Origin: Sphingomonas radiodurans
Lineage (GTDB): Bacteria; Pseudomonadota; Alphaproteobacteria; Sphingomonadales; Sphingomonadaceae
Assembly (NCBI RefSeq): GCF_020866845.1
Contig: NZ_CP086594.1
Span: 1,178,001-1,242,000, forward strand
Direction of reading: 5' to 3'
DNA length: 64,000 nucleotides
The translations under genes and the position numbers were made by a program. Every line of letters begins with the position of its first letter. Position 1 is the first letter of the stretch. Below, in pieces: positions 25,868 through 35,134 of the stretch. A model generated the notes under the pieces. It did no database searches. It was not told the DNA's origin and saw only the letters and a program-made list of their open reading frames with translations.

Positions 25868-26767
25868 CTAGGGCCGCGGTTTGGTTACGTCAACGAGCGG
25901 GTGGCGTTCGTTGACGAGCGCCACCAGCCGAGCGCGATCGACATGGGTATAGATCTCCGTCGTCGCGATATCGGCGTGCCCGAGCATCGATTGCAGCGCG
26001 CGCAGATCCGCCCCGCCCTCCAGCAGATGCGTTGCGAAGGCGTGGCGTAGCACGTGCGGGCTGATGCGGTCGGGCGGGATGCCCGCCTCGGCGCCGAGCG
26101 CGCGGATGATCTGGAACAGCCGTACGCGCGAGATATGCCCCTTGCCCGAGGGAAACAGATGCGCGCGGTCCACCGCGACATGCCCGCGCCACACCGCCAC
26201 CGCCGCGCGTGCGCGATCCGAGATCGGCACGAGCCGCTCCTTCCCGCCCTTGCCGGCAAGGATCAGGAACGGGCGATCGGGATGGATTGCGTTTCGCGGC
26301 AGCGAGACCAGTTCGCTCGCGCGCAACCCCGAGCCGTAAAGCAGTTCGAGCAGCGCCGCGTTGCGCAGATCGGCCGGCAGCGTCGCTTCGCGTCCAACAC
26401 GTTCGGCGGTCACCGCAAACAGGCGGTCGATGTCTGCGTGCGTGAGCGTCTTCGGGAGCGCGCGGCGCGTGCCGGGTTTAGGCAACGCCTTGCCGGGATC
26501 ATCGGGCCGCAGGCCTTCTTCGGCGAGAAAGGCGTAGAACCGCCGCAGCGCTGCCGCCTTGCGCGCAACGGTGGCGCGCGAAAGGCTCGCCCAGCCATCG
26601 CCGAGCCTAGCCAGCGCTCCAGCATCTGCCGTTGCCAGCGCGCCGCCGAGCACTTCCGACGCGAGCATGAGGTCACTGCGATAGGCCGCAATCGTATTGC
26701 GCGCGGCGCCTGCCTGCGCGCTGAGCATTTCGAGAAAGCGGTCGATCGGGGCGTCGTCGGCGCCCAT
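25868..26767 (-). CDS. xerD: tyrosine recombinase XerD
   Basis: A 299-residue site-specific recombinase that resolves chromosome dimers at dif with XerC and FtsK. The N-terminal SAM-like domain spans about residues 1-90 and the catalytic domain about 105-295. The active-site residues are all visible: Arg149 (GSGLRASE), Lys173 (AGKGGKER), His238 and Arg241 (HVLRHAFATHLL), His264 (LGHADI) and Tyr273 (TTEIYTHV). Absence of integron, phage or element genes around it and linkage to accA and aroK support a housekeeping role. XerC is the alternative. Confidence 0.93.
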   Translation of the reverse strand: MGADDAPIDRFLEMLSAQAGAARNTIAAYRSDLMLASEVLGGALATADAGALARLGDGWASLSRATVARKAAALRRFYAFLAEEGLRPDDPGKALPKPGTRRALPKTLTHADIDRLFAVTAERVGREATLPADLRNAALLELLYGSGLRASELVSLPRNAIHPDRPFLILAGKGGKERLVPISDRARAAVAVWRGHVAVDRAHLFPSGKGHISRVRLFQIIRALGAEAGIPPDRISPHVLRHAFATHLLEGGADLRALQSMLGHADIATTEIYTHVDRARLVALVNERHPLVDVTKPRP

Positions 26768-26769
26768 GG

Positions 26770-28536
26770 TCAGAGGCGCGTGAGCGCCTCGGCCGCGATC
26801 ATCCGCGCCTCGCCGCCGAGCCCGACCGCGCGCAAGCCGGCGACGATGCGATAGAGCGCCGCCGGCGGCACACCACGCCAGTCGCCGGTCTGCACCGCAA
26901 TCGCCGACAGCAGGATCACCGTCGCTGGCTGCTGATCGCGCACCGCGCGATCGAGCGCGCGCGTCCAGGGATTCGCCGCACCGATCCGCACGTCGAGGCT
27001 TTCCGCCCCACTTTCGATATCCTGCGCCGACAGCCGGCCGAGCCCCGCCAACCCAGCGAAGAACATCCGCCGCTTGAGCGTGGCGTCGGCCTTGCCCGCA
27101 TAATTTCCCACGCCACCGATGGTAAGCCGCGTGCGCGCATCGGGATCGGCGAGTTCAAGCATCGCCCAGGCGTCACCGCCCTCCTCGACCTGCCCACGCC
27201 AGCGCTGCGCCGTGCGATCGAGCCCGGCCGACAGCATCGCCGCGACGATCCGATCGGCCTCCTCGCGGCCGTTGGCGGGACGGACGCGGGCAGCGGCGCG
27301 TGCAGTGAGGATCAGCCGGGCATAGCGTGCCTGCGGTGTTTCCGCGCCGTTCCACAACTGGCGCAGCGCACTTAGCCGTGTCGCAACGTCCGCGCCGACA
27401 TAGGCCGCGCGCAGATCCGATGCGACCGCACCAAGCGCCGCCGGGGTCTCGTCGCCGGCGTCGAGCGCGGCATAGAGATCGACCAGCGCAGCGCTAGAAA
27501 CGACGCCCATCGCGGCAGCGGCCTCGGCCGCCGGCGCACGGTCGGCGATCGGAATCGCTGGGGCGAGCGCGCGCCAGCCGGTAACTTGCGGACCGACCGT
27601 CTCATATAACGTCGCCGGGATCGCGACGCCGGTGGCGGTGGCGAGGCCAAAGCGCCAGGCGGTGAGCTGGACCACAGGGTCCCATTCGATCGTGATCGCC
27701 TGGCGGCTGTCACGCCCGGCGCCGACCACTTTCTCCGCAAGCTGAAGATCGATCCCGCTCGCCACGCGGCGACGACGCGCTACCGCGAGCAGCGGCCGCG
27801 CGCCGCCTTCGGCGTTGCCAAGTGAGGCGCACATCGCGCGCGCCATGATCCAGCCACGCTCGCTATTGCCGGCGGCGTCGGCGAGTGGGCAAAGCCCGGC
27901 AGGATCGGCATTCGCGAGCATCGCCTGCATCGCCACTTGACGGTATTTGGGCGTCGCATTGTTGGTATCGACGCTCTGGATCACGCTTCGCGCCGCCACC
28001 GACTCGCCCATGCGGAGCAGCAGCCAAGCGCGCTCGGCGGCGAAATCCGCGCCGTTCAGCCCCGCCGGCGTATCGACCCGCGAGACGAGCGCACGGCGCA
28101 GCGCGATCGACAACCAGCGCGACGGCAGCGGCGCCGACAGTCGCCGCATCAAGCCTTGAAGATAGCCGCCGTCAGCTGCGCCGAACGCATCCACGCGCAG
28201 TCCGCCCTCAGCCGTGCCGATCGCGCCGACTAACGAGAGCGAGCGCCGCGCGAACAGCGGCATCTCATATTGCGCCATTTCCGCCGCGCTTGGCGGCGTC
28301 GGCGTGGGTGTAGGGGTGGGCGGAGTCTCGGGCGCGGGCAGTTCAAGTGGACCGGGCGGCAACGGCTGCACCGTCGCCCCGTCCGGTGCCTGCGCAGCCG
28401 GAGGGGGCGCGACGGGCTCGCCGAAGCCTGGCGGCAGCAGTGATTCGGGGGCTTGCTGGTTCTGCGCGACCGCGGTGGCGGCTAGAAAGGCAGCGGCGGC
28501 AATCGCCGCCAGCGCCCTAGCTCGCGAGGTTGCCAA
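26770..28536 (-). CDS. large alpha-helical exported protein of unknown function
   Basis: About 588 residues. After a signal-like segment (ARALAAIAAAAFLAATAVAQ) comes a Pro-rich linker with PTPTPTP repeats, then about 480 residues of Ala/Leu-rich helices resembling tandem alpha-hairpin repeats, but no family is recognised with confidence. There is no ATG before the signal; a TTG at 28534-28536, with AAAGG nine bases upstream, is the best start and overlaps the end of the 45-residue membrane peptide gene by 20 bases. It lies between that gene and xerD, three bases before the xerD start. Co-transcription of all four genes is probable. Confidence 0.7.
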   Translation of the reverse strand: MATSRARALAAIAAAAFLAATAVAQNQQAPESLLPPGFGEPVAPPPAAQAPDGATVQPLPPGPLELPAPETPPTPTPTPTPPSAAEMAQYEMPLFARRSLSLVGAIGTAEGGLRVDAFGAADGGYLQGLMRRLSAPLPSRWLSIALRRALVSRVDTPAGLNGADFAAERAWLLLRMGESVAARSVIQSVDTNNATPKYRQVAMQAMLANADPAGLCPLADAAGNSERGWIMARAMCASLGNAEGGARPLLAVARRRRVASGIDLQLAEKVVGAGRDSRQAITIEWDPVVQLTAWRFGLATATGVAIPATLYETVGPQVTGWRALAPAIPIADRAPAAEAAAAMGVVSSAALVDLYAALDAGDETPAALGAVASDLRAAYVGADVATRLSALRQLWNGAETPQARYARLILTARAAARVRPANGREEADRIVAAMLSAGLDRTAQRWRGQVEEGGDAWAMLELADPDARTRLTIGGVGNYAGKADATLKRRMFFAGLAGLGRLSAQDIESGAESLDVRIGAANPWTRALDRAVRDQQPATVILLSAIAVQTGDWRGVPPAALYRIVAGLRAVGLGGEARMIAAEALTRL

Positions 28537-28654
28537 GCTCGACCGCCTTTTCGACCTGCGTCGTCGGCCGTTCGGTCGCGCTTCCTGCGAGGAAGAACAG
28601 CCCACCGACCACCACGACCAACAATACAATAAGCGAGACGATCAACCGCGACAT
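28517..28654 (-). CDS. 45-residue single-span membrane protein
   Basis: A short gene with ATG at 28652-28654 and an AAGG site seven bases upstream. It encodes MSRLIVSLIVLL, a Val-rich transmembrane helix to about residue 23, then a soluble tail with TQVEKAVELGNLAS. The topology is N-in with a short periplasmic tail. Its last 20 bases overlap the proposed TTG start of the large exported protein, so the two are translationally linked. It diverges from aroK. No family is recognised, but start signals and position make it convincing. Confidence 0.7.
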   Translation of the reverse strand: MSRLIVSLIVLLVVVVGGLFFLAGSATERPTTQVEKAVELGNLAS

Positions 28655-28740
28655 GTTTCAACCTTGTACGACGCGAGCGAACCCGCCGACCCACGAAGCT
28701 TGTGCCGGGGGCGCCGACGCGCTGTATAGCTCGCCAGTCC

Positions 28741-29304
28741 ATGTTGCAAAGCCCCGACCATCCCGATCGCGACCGTCAGCGCCGCTGGCAGCGCGAGCCG
28801 ATCGTGCTCGTCGGCATGATGGGGGTCGGTAAGTCGACCGTCGGGCGGCGGCTCGCGCATCGCTTGGCCCTGCCGTTCGTCGATGCCGACAACGAGATCG
28901 AAGATGCCGCCGGCATGCCGATCGCGGAGATCTTCGCGCAGTTCGGCGAGCCATATTTCCGCGATGGCGAACGGCGGGTGATCCAGCGGCTGATCGACGG
29001 GCGCCCCAAGGTGATCGCCACTGGCGGCGGCGCGTTCATCAACGATGCGACCCGCGCGCTGATCCTGTCCGACGCGCTCGCGATCTGGCTAGATGCTGAC
29101 ATCGACGTGCTGGTCGAGCGCGTGCGGCGTCGCGACACCCGGCCGCTGCTGCGCGACAAGGATCCCACGACCGTGCTGCGTGAGCTCGCCGCGGTGCGCA
29201 CCCCGCTTTACGCGCAGGCGCACTTTCGCGTTGCCAGCAACAATGCGCCGCACGAAGCGACGGTGCGTGCGATCCTCGAGGCGATCGGTTACGGGGCGGC
29301 ATGA
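28741..29304 (+). CDS. aroK: shikimate kinase
   Basis: A 187-residue P-loop kinase that phosphorylates shikimate at the 3-hydroxyl in aromatic amino acid biosynthesis. The Walker A motif GMMGVGKST is at residues 25-33, followed by the substrate-binding [17 protein letters not shown] and the glycine motif VIATGGGAF; the lid contains RRRDTRPLL. The ATG at 28741 is preferred to the frame start at 28702, since the family begins shortly before the P-loop. Its TGA overlaps the aroB ATG by four bases. Confidence 0.96.
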   Translation: MLQSPDHPDRDRQRRWQREPIVLVGMMGVGKSTVGRRLAHRLALPFVDADNEIEDAAGMPIAEIFAQFGEPYFRDGERRVIQRLIDGRPKVIATGGGAFINDATRALILSDALAIWLDADIDVLVERVRRRDTRPLLRDKDPTTVLRELAAVRTPLYAQAHFRVASNNAPHEATVRAILEAIGYGAA

Positions 29305-30401
29305 CGATTGTTCGAGTGGCGCTGGGCGCGCGCAGTTACGATGTTGTGATCGAGGCCGGGCTGCTGGGGCAAGCGGGCGAGCGGATCGCGCCGCTTGCGC
29401 GCGGGCGGCGCGTGCCGATCGTGGCCGATGCCAACGTCGCGCCGTATCTCGAAACGCTGCGGGCGTCGCTCGACGCGGCAGGCGTGCCAAGCGAGGCGAT
29501 CGTGATCCCGGCGGGCGAGAAGTCGAAGAGCTGGGCGACGCTCGAGATGCTCACCGACCGGCTGCTCGATCTAGGCGTCGAGCGCGGCGATCATGTGATC
29601 GCGCTGGGTGGCGGCGTGATCGGCGACCTCGTGGGTTTCGCCACTGCCATCCTGAAGCGCGGGTGCGGCTTCGTCCAAATCCCAACGACCTTGCTGGCGC
29701 AAGTCGATTCGTCGGTCGGCGGCAAGACCGGGATCAACGCGCGGGCGGGCAAGAATCTGATCGGCGCCTTCCACCAGCCCAAGCTCGTGCTGATCGACCC
29801 GACGGTGCTCGACACGCTGCCGCCGCGCGAGCTGCGCGCGGGCTATGCCGAGGTGGTCAAATACGGCCTGATCGACGACGCAGAATTCTTCGCGTGGTGC
29901 GAGACACACGGGTCGGCGTTGCTGGCGGGCGATGTGGCGCGGCGCGAGTTTGCGATCGCGCACTCGGTCGCGGCCAAGGCGCGGATCGTTGGCGAGGACG
30001 AGTTCGAGACGCTCGGCCGGCGCGCGCTGCTGAACCTGGGGCACACGTTCGGCCATGCGCTGGAGGCGGAAGCGGGGTTCTCGGACAGGCTGCTGCACGG
30101 CGAGGCGGTGGCGGCGGGGTGCGCGCTGGCGTTCGGCTATTCGGCGGCGCACGGGTTTTGCTCGGTGGAAGATGCGGTGCGCGTGTCGTCGCACTGGCAA
30201 GCGACCGGGCTGCCCGACGGGCTGGCTGCGGCCGGGATAGCAGCACCCGCCGAGACGCTGGTCGAGCATATGCGACACGACAAGAAGGCAAGCGGCGGGC
30301 AAATCCCATTCCTGCTCGCGCGCGGCATCGGCCGGACGTATCTCGACAAGCAAGTGTCGCTGGAGGATGTGCGCGACTATCTTGCGATGCAGCCGCGCTG
30401 A
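29301..30401 (+). CDS. aroB: 3-dehydroquinate synthase
   Basis: A 366-residue NAD- and metal-dependent enzyme making 3-dehydroquinate from DAHP, the second step of the shikimate pathway. Conserved segments include [24 protein letters not shown], the core [21 protein letters not shown], and the metal-binding EVVKYGLI and [12 protein letters not shown] with His residues. It overlaps aroK upstream (ATGA) and shares one base with the DUF2256 start downstream. Confidence 0.98.
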   Translation: MTIVRVALGARSYDVVIEAGLLGQAGERIAPLARGRRVPIVADANVAPYLETLRASLDAAGVPSEAIVIPAGEKSKSWATLEMLTDRLLDLGVERGDHVIALGGGVIGDLVGFATAILKRGCGFVQIPTTLLAQVDSSVGGKTGINARAGKNLIGAFHQPKLVLIDPTVLDTLPPRELRAGYAEVVKYGLIDDAEFFAWCETHGSALLAGDVARREFAIAHSVAAKARIVGEDEFETLGRRALLNLGHTFGHALEAEAGFSDRLLHGEAVAAGCALAFGYSAAHGFCSVEDAVRVSSHWQATGLPDGLAAAGIAAPAETLVEHMRHDKKASGGQIPFLLARGIGRTYLDKQVSLEDVRDYLAMQPR

Positions 30402-30541
30402 TGCCCAACGGCGTCGCCAAGCGCGACTTGCCGACGAAAATGTGCCCGGCGTGCGAGCGACCGTTTACGTGGCGCAAGAAATGGGCGCGGGACTGGGATA
30501 GCGTGATCTATTGCTCGGATGCGTGCCGGAAGAAGCGTTAG
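30401..30541 (+). CDS. DUF2256 small zinc-ribbon-like protein
   Basis: A 46-residue protein with two Cys pairs, CPACERPF and YCSDACRKK, flanking the conserved [11 protein letters not shown]. This is the DUF2256 family; function is unknown, a small metal-binding protein is likely. The ATG shares one base with the aroB stop (TGATG), so it is probably the third gene of the aroK-aroB operon. It is shorter than most gene-calling cutoffs. Confidence 0.88.
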   Translation: MPNGVAKRDLPTKMCPACERPFTWRKKWARDWDSVIYCSDACRKKR

Positions 30542-30548
30542 AACCGGA

Positions 30549-30881
30549 TCAGCCCCGCATCCCGACCCAAGCCAGCCACAGCCAGCCGGCGATCAGCAAT
30601 GCCCCACCGATCGGCGTGATCCCGCCGAACCAGCGCGGCGCGCCTAACGCCATCAGGTACAGCGTACCCGCGAACAGTGCGCCGCCGGCGATGAACAACC
30701 AGCCCGGCCCGCGTGCCTCAAGCCGCAGCGCAACCAGCGCCGCGACCGCGTGGATCAGTTGATACTGCCCGCCGGTACGCAGCCACTCCGCCGCCTGCCC
30801 GCTCGCGCCGTGCGCCCCAAACGCCCCAGCCCCGACGGCCAGCGCGCCCGATAGCCCCGCGAGGATCATCAGCCAGTTCAT
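30549..30881 (-). CDS. DUF423 family membrane protein
   Basis: A 110-residue inner membrane protein with about four spans, matching DUF423 (YgdD family): LSGALAVGAGAFGAHG near the start and the closing GGALLIAGWLWLAW. Function is unknown. Its ATG overlaps the stop of the Kef-type antiporter by four bases, so it is read as the last gene of an operon running from about 33.6 kb. Confidence 0.9.
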   Translation of the reverse strand: MNWLMILAGLSGALAVGAGAFGAHGASGQAAEWLRTGGQYQLIHAVAALVALRLEARGPGWLFIAGGALFAGTLYLMALGAPRWFGGITPIGGALLIAGWLWLAWVGMRG

Positions 30882-32635
30882 TTGTCATTTCCCCACGGCT
30901 GCTCGGCCGCGACCATCGAGCGCGCTGCGCGGATGTCGCCAGCTTCGATCTGGATGCGCAGCCGTTCCTTGTCGCGTGCGCGGTACATGTCCTCCGCGCG
31001 ATCAATGTCGGCGCGGTCGATGCCAAGCCCTTCCATTGCGAGCCGCGCCATCTTCACCGCCGATTCGAGCACTTCGCGCACCACCAACGTCGCCGGGCCT
31101 GCCTTCAGCTTTATCAGCGAGCGGCGGTCATAAGCGCGCACGTAGATGGCCGCGTTCGGGAACGCTTCATGCACCCCCTCGACGATCTCGGGCGTCATCT
31201 GGTCACCGTCGATGCAGAACAGGATCAGCTCGGCCTCCGCCGCACCGGCCTGACGCAGCAAATCGAGCCGCGTGCCGTCGCCGTAATAGACTTTCGCGCC
31301 GAACTCGCCCGCGATGTCGATCATTTCGATATCGGTGTCGATCAGTGTGACGGGAATGTCCTGTGCTAGCAGCATCTGCCCGACCGTCTGCCCGAACCGG
31401 CCGTAGCCGACGATCAGCGCATTGGCGCCGTCCGCCTTCGGCCCCTCACGTTCCTCGGCGACGATCGGCTCCTCACGAAAGCGGCGCGTGGCAGACATCA
31501 AAAACGGCGTAGTCGCCATCGACAAGGTGATGATCGCGCCGAACAGCGAGGCGGCGTCGGGCGCGATTAGGTACGCATTGGTCGCCTGCGCGAACAGCAC
31601 GAAACCGAACTCGCCGCCTTGGCTGAGCAGCAGCCCAAGCGCGAGCGCCGAGCGCCATGTCATCTTGAACAGCATACCGATGCCGAAGATCACCAGCGTC
31701 TTGGTCGCGATCAGCGCGAGCGCCATCGCCAGCACGAAGAACGGGCGTTCGGCGATTGCGCTGAGGTTCAGCATCATGCCGATGGTTAGGAAGAACAGCC
31801 CGAGCAGGATCGAGCGGAACGGATCGACATCCGCCTCCAGCTCGTGGCGATACGGGCTGTCCGCCAGCATGACGCCCGCGACGAACGCACCAAGCGCGGT
31901 CGAGAGCCCCAGCGACTCCATCAGCGCGGCGCTGGCAATCACGGTGAACAGCGCCGCGAAGACGAACATCTCGCGCTCGCCCATGTTGCCGATCCAGCGG
32001 AACAACGGGCGCAGCAGGAAGCGGCCCGCCGCGATCAGCCCGGCGACCGCGCCGACGGTGTAAAGGATCAGCAGCCACCCCGGCGGCCCCCCGACATCGG
32101 CCGGGTTGCGGCTCATCGCGGCGATGATCGTGATCAGCGGGATGATCGACAGATCCTGGAACAACAGGATCGAGAAGGCACGCTCGCCGAACGGCGTGCG
32201 CAGCCGCCCCGACGACTGCAGCATCGGCAAGACCTGCGCGGTCGACGAAAGCGCCAGCGGCAGGCCGAGCGCGAACGCGGCGGGAATCGAGAATTGCACG
32301 AATACCACGATGATCGCGGTGATCGCCGCGCCGCAAATAACGACCTGCAGCAGGCCGAGGCCGAAGATATCCTCCTTCAGCTTCCATAGTCGCGTCGGAT
32401 TGAGTTCGAGACCGACGACGAACAGCAGCAAAGTGATGCCGAGTTCGGCGACGCCGAGCTTCGATTCGGCATCGCCGACGAGGCCCAGAACCTGCGGCCC
32501 GACGACCGCGCCCGCGACGAGATAGCCGAGCGTCGCGCCCAGCCCGAGCCGCCGGAACAGCAGCACGAACCCGAGCCCCGCGCCGAGCAGGATGAACCCG
32601 TCGCGCAGCAACGATCCGGTCGCCCCGTGCTCCAT
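30878..32635 (-). CDS. CPA2-type monovalent cation:proton antiporter (KefB/KefC-like)
   Basis: A 585-residue protein. The first 375 residues form about 12 spans of a Na+/H+ exchanger fold (YLVAGAVVGPQVLG, FQDLSIIPL, LSQGGEFGFVLFAQ); the rest is a TrkA-N domain with the NAD-binding GYGRFGQTVG, which gates K+ efflux in response to glutathione adducts or nucleotides. The family protects cells against electrophiles by acidifying the cytoplasm. It starts directly after the Fe-S scaffold-like gene stop, and its stop overlaps the DUF423 gene. Confidence 0.92.
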   Translation of the reverse strand: MEHGATGSLLRDGFILLGAGLGFVLLFRRLGLGATLGYLVAGAVVGPQVLGLVGDAESKLGVAELGITLLLFVVGLELNPTRLWKLKEDIFGLGLLQVVICGAAITAIIVVFVQFSIPAAFALGLPLALSSTAQVLPMLQSSGRLRTPFGERAFSILLFQDLSIIPLITIIAAMSRNPADVGGPPGWLLILYTVGAVAGLIAAGRFLLRPLFRWIGNMGEREMFVFAALFTVIASAALMESLGLSTALGAFVAGVMLADSPYRHELEADVDPFRSILLGLFFLTIGMMLNLSAIAERPFFVLAMALALIATKTLVIFGIGMLFKMTWRSALALGLLLSQGGEFGFVLFAQATNAYLIAPDAASLFGAIITLSMATTPFLMSATRRFREEPIVAEEREGPKADGANALIVGYGRFGQTVGQMLLAQDIPVTLIDTDIEMIDIAGEFGAKVYYGDGTRLDLLRQAGAAEAELILFCIDGDQMTPEIVEGVHEAFPNAAIYVRAYDRRSLIKLKAGPATLVVREVLESAVKMARLAMEGLGIDRADIDRAEDMYRARDKERLRIQIEAGDIRAARSMVAAEQPWGNDK

Positions 32636-33061
32636 TCAGCCCCCTTTGGCTTGCCTCGCCGCATCCGCGGCGGCCTCGAACGCCAGCCGAATCGAGGCGT
32701 GTCGCGCATGATAATCGAGCGCCGGGGCCAGCGCGTCCAGCCCCGGCCAATCGGGCAGTTCGCCTTCACGCGCGAGCCAGCCAGTCAGCGCGTCGCGTGC
32801 GGCGGCCAGTTCCTCGGGGGTGCGGCCAATGACGTTGCCGGCAAGCAGCGACGACGAGGCCTGGCCAAGCGCGCAGGCACGCACCAACATGCCCGCCTCG
32901 CTCACGCGGCCGTCCGGGCCGAGATTGACATCCACCGTCACGCGGCTGCCGCAGATTGGGGAGCGTTTCTCGCTTGACCCTTGCGGATCGGGCAACCGCT
33001 CGTCGATCGGATTGTCGGTCGCGAGCTTTAAGATCGCATCGTTGTAGAGCGTCGCACTCAT
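32636..33061 (-). CDS. iron-sulfur cluster assembly scaffold-like protein (IscU/NifU-N fold)
   Basis: A 141-residue protein of the NifU-N-like family. Two of the scaffold cysteines are visible, in PICGSRVTVDV and VRACALGQASSSLLA, while the usual third Cys before the C-terminus is replaced by the HARHAS region. This divergent alphaproteobacterial type is often annotated as an Fe-S scaffold, but a full cluster-assembly role is not proven. No isc or suf genes adjoin it. It overlaps cvpA by four bases and precedes the Kef gene without a gap. Confidence 0.8.
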   Translation of the reverse strand: MSATLYNDAILKLATDNPIDERLPDPQGSSEKRSPICGSRVTVDVNLGPDGRVSEAGMLVRACALGQASSSLLAGNVIGRTPEELAAARDALTGWLAREGELPDWPGLDALAPALDYHARHASIRLAFEAAADAARQAKGG

Positions 33062-33627
33062 GATGGGCTACTCGAATTGCCGAAGGCGGGTGGGGTGCGC
33101 GGGCCGAACACCGGCTGGCCGCGGCGGCGGCGATCGACGAAATCGGCGATCGCGGCGCTCGTCGCGTTCAGCAGCGGATAGGTCCGCGCTTCCTTGATCC
33201 ACAACGGCCGACGCGTCGGCCCGCCGCCGATCGTGTCGAGCACCAGCACGATTAGCAGAAAGCCGAGGCTGGCGAGGATCAAGCCTTTCAACGCACCGAA
33301 GCCGAAGCCGAGCGCGCGATCGACCGGCCCGAGCACCGACTTGCGCACCCGCCCGCCGATCGCGTTGGCAACCATCCGGCCGAGGAAATAGGTGACGCCG
33401 CCGAGCAATACGAACGCCAGCGCTGCTGCGCCCGAGGTAGTGCCGACCATACCGGTCAGCACCTGCGAGAACGGCAAGTGGAAGATCTTCACCGCGAAGA
33501 TCACCGCGACCCAGGCGAACAGCGCCAGCACCTCGGTGACGAACCCACGCTTCAGCCCGAGCAGCGCGCTGCCACCGACGGCGGTGAGCACCGCGATATC
33601 GAGTCCGTTTAGGTTCATGGCCTGCAT
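33058..33627 (-). CDS. cvpA: CvpA-family membrane protein
   Basis: A 189-residue protein with four membrane segments and the family's GLKRGFVTEVLAL and GFGFGALKGLI motifs. CvpA proteins were found through colicin V production and affect envelope stress resistance; biochemical function is unknown. The start is ATG 33627 or the in-frame ATG at 33618. It follows radA on the same strand after a 50-base gap and overlaps the Fe-S scaffold-like gene. Confidence 0.88.
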   Translation of the reverse strand: MQAMNLNGLDIAVLTAVGGSALLGLKRGFVTEVLALFAWVAVIFAVKIFHLPFSQVLTGMVGTTSGAAALAFVLLGGVTYFLGRMVANAIGGRVRKSVLGPVDRALGFGFGALKGLILASLGFLLIVLVLDTIGGGPTRRPLWIKEARTYPLLNATSAAIADFVDRRRRGQPVFGPRTPPAFGNSSSPS

Positions 33628-33677
33628 CTAGGGGGTGGAGGCGGGATTGAGAACCGGTCGGTTGTCAGGGGGCGCTC

Positions 33678-35051
33678 TCACCCCCGCCCCAGCAGATGAT
33701 CCACCAGCCGCCCGAGCGTCGGGAACCCCGCCAACCGCAGCGCGCTCTTGTCCGCCGCCATCGCCGCGGGCACCAGCGCCTGCGCGAACCCCAGCTTCGC
33801 CGCTTCCTTCAGCCGCAGCGCGCCATGCGCGACGCTGCGCACCTCGCCCGACAGCGCCACCTCGCCAAACGCCACGGCATCTGCCGGCACCGGGCGTTCG
33901 GACAGCGCCGACACCAACGCCGCCGCCACCGCCATGTCCGCCGCCGGATCCTGCACGCGATAGCCGCCGGCGACATTGAGATAGACTTCGGCCGAGGAAA
34001 AACTCAGCCCGCAGCGCGCCTCGAGCACCGCAAGGATCATCGCCAGCCGCCCGCTGTCCCAGCCCACCACCGCCCGCCGCGGAGTCGCGCCGCTCGCCAG
34101 CCGCACGACGAGCGCCTGGATCTCGACCAGCACCGGGCGGGTGCCCTCAAGCGCAGGGAAGACGATCGCGCCGGTGACGCTCTCGTCGCGCTGCGTCAGG
34201 AACAGCGACGACGGGTTTGCCACTTCGGTCAGCCCCTCGGTCTCCATCGCGAAGACGCCGATCTCGTCAGTGCCGCCGAAGCGATTCTTGATCGCGCGCA
34301 GGATGCGATATTGATGGCTGCGCTCGCCCTCGAAGCTCAGCACGGTATCGACCATATGCTCAAGCACGCGCGGGCCGGCGATGCTACCGTCCTTGGTGAC
34401 ATGACCGACGAGCACCACCGCGGTGCCGCGCTCCTTGGCGAAGCGGATCAACTCCTGCGCCGAGGCGCGCACCTGGCTGACGGTGCCCGGCGCGCCTTCG
34501 ATCAGATCCGAATGCATCGTCTGGATCGAATCGATCACCAGCAGTGCCGGCGGCTTTCCGGCACTGAGCGTCGTCAGGATATCGCGCACCGACGTGGCGG
34601 AGGCGAGCCGTACCGGCGCTTGGCCGAAGCCCAGCCGCCGCGCGCGTAATCGAACCTGATCGGCGGCTTCCTCGCCCGAGACATAGGCCACGTCCGCGCC
34701 CGCAAGCGCCATCTTCGCCGCCGCTTGGAGCAACAGCGTCGACTTGCCGATACCGGGATCACCGCCGATCAGCGTCGCGCTGCCCTCGACGAACCCGCCG
34801 CCGAGCGCGCGATCGAGCTCGGCGATGCCGCTCGCGAGCCGCGCGGGCAGCGGCACTTCGGTATCGAGCGCGACCATCGTGACCGCGCGGCCGCCGCCTT
34901 GGAGATTATGTTTCGCCTGAAACGGCGTGACGATCGCCGGCGCTTCCTCGACGATCTTGTTCCATTCGGAGCAATCGACGCACTGCCCCTGCCACCGCGA
35001 ATGCACCGATCCGCAGGCCTGGCAGACGAAGCGCTTCTGGAGTTTCGCCAT
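33678..35051 (-). CDS. radA: DNA repair protein RadA
   Basis: A 457-residue RecA-related ATPase that promotes branch migration in recombination repair. In order: a C4 zinc finger CQACGSVHSRWQGQCVDC (residues 9-26), Walker A GGDPGIGKSTLLLQ, the RadA-specific KNRFGGTDEIGVF and a C-terminal Lon-protease-like domain. I use the ATG at 35051 (MAKLQKRFVC), the conserved family start, over the longer frame from 35105. It is divergent from the Y-family polymerase across 83 bases. Confidence 0.97.
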   Translation of the reverse strand: MAKLQKRFVCQACGSVHSRWQGQCVDCSEWNKIVEEAPAIVTPFQAKHNLQGGGRAVTMVALDTEVPLPARLASGIAELDRALGGGFVEGSATLIGGDPGIGKSTLLLQAAAKMALAGADVAYVSGEEAADQVRLRARRLGFGQAPVRLASATSVRDILTTLSAGKPPALLVIDSIQTMHSDLIEGAPGTVSQVRASAQELIRFAKERGTAVVLVGHVTKDGSIAGPRVLEHMVDTVLSFEGERSHQYRILRAIKNRFGGTDEIGVFAMETEGLTEVANPSSLFLTQRDESVTGAIVFPALEGTRPVLVEIQALVVRLASGATPRRAVVGWDSGRLAMILAVLEARCGLSFSSAEVYLNVAGGYRVQDPAADMAVAAALVSALSERPVPADAVAFGEVALSGEVRSVAHGALRLKEAAKLGFAQALVPAAMAADKSALRLAGFPTLGRLVDHLLGRG

Positions 35052-35134
35052 GGTTCGACTTGGTCCCTTCGCGGCAGATGTAGCCAGAAAACAAATAGGG
35101 AACAAGCGCGTGTGCTGCTATCCATGCAGCCATC

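Noticed and set aside
25868..26767. Tyrosine recombinase as a mobile-element integrase
   Set aside because: Size, full XerD motif set and linkage to accA and aroK indicate the housekeeping recombinase.
28250..28330. Repeated PT codons in the large exported protein as a tandem DNA repeat array
   Set aside because: It is a short Pro-Thr linker of a few units within a coding sequence, common in exported proteins.
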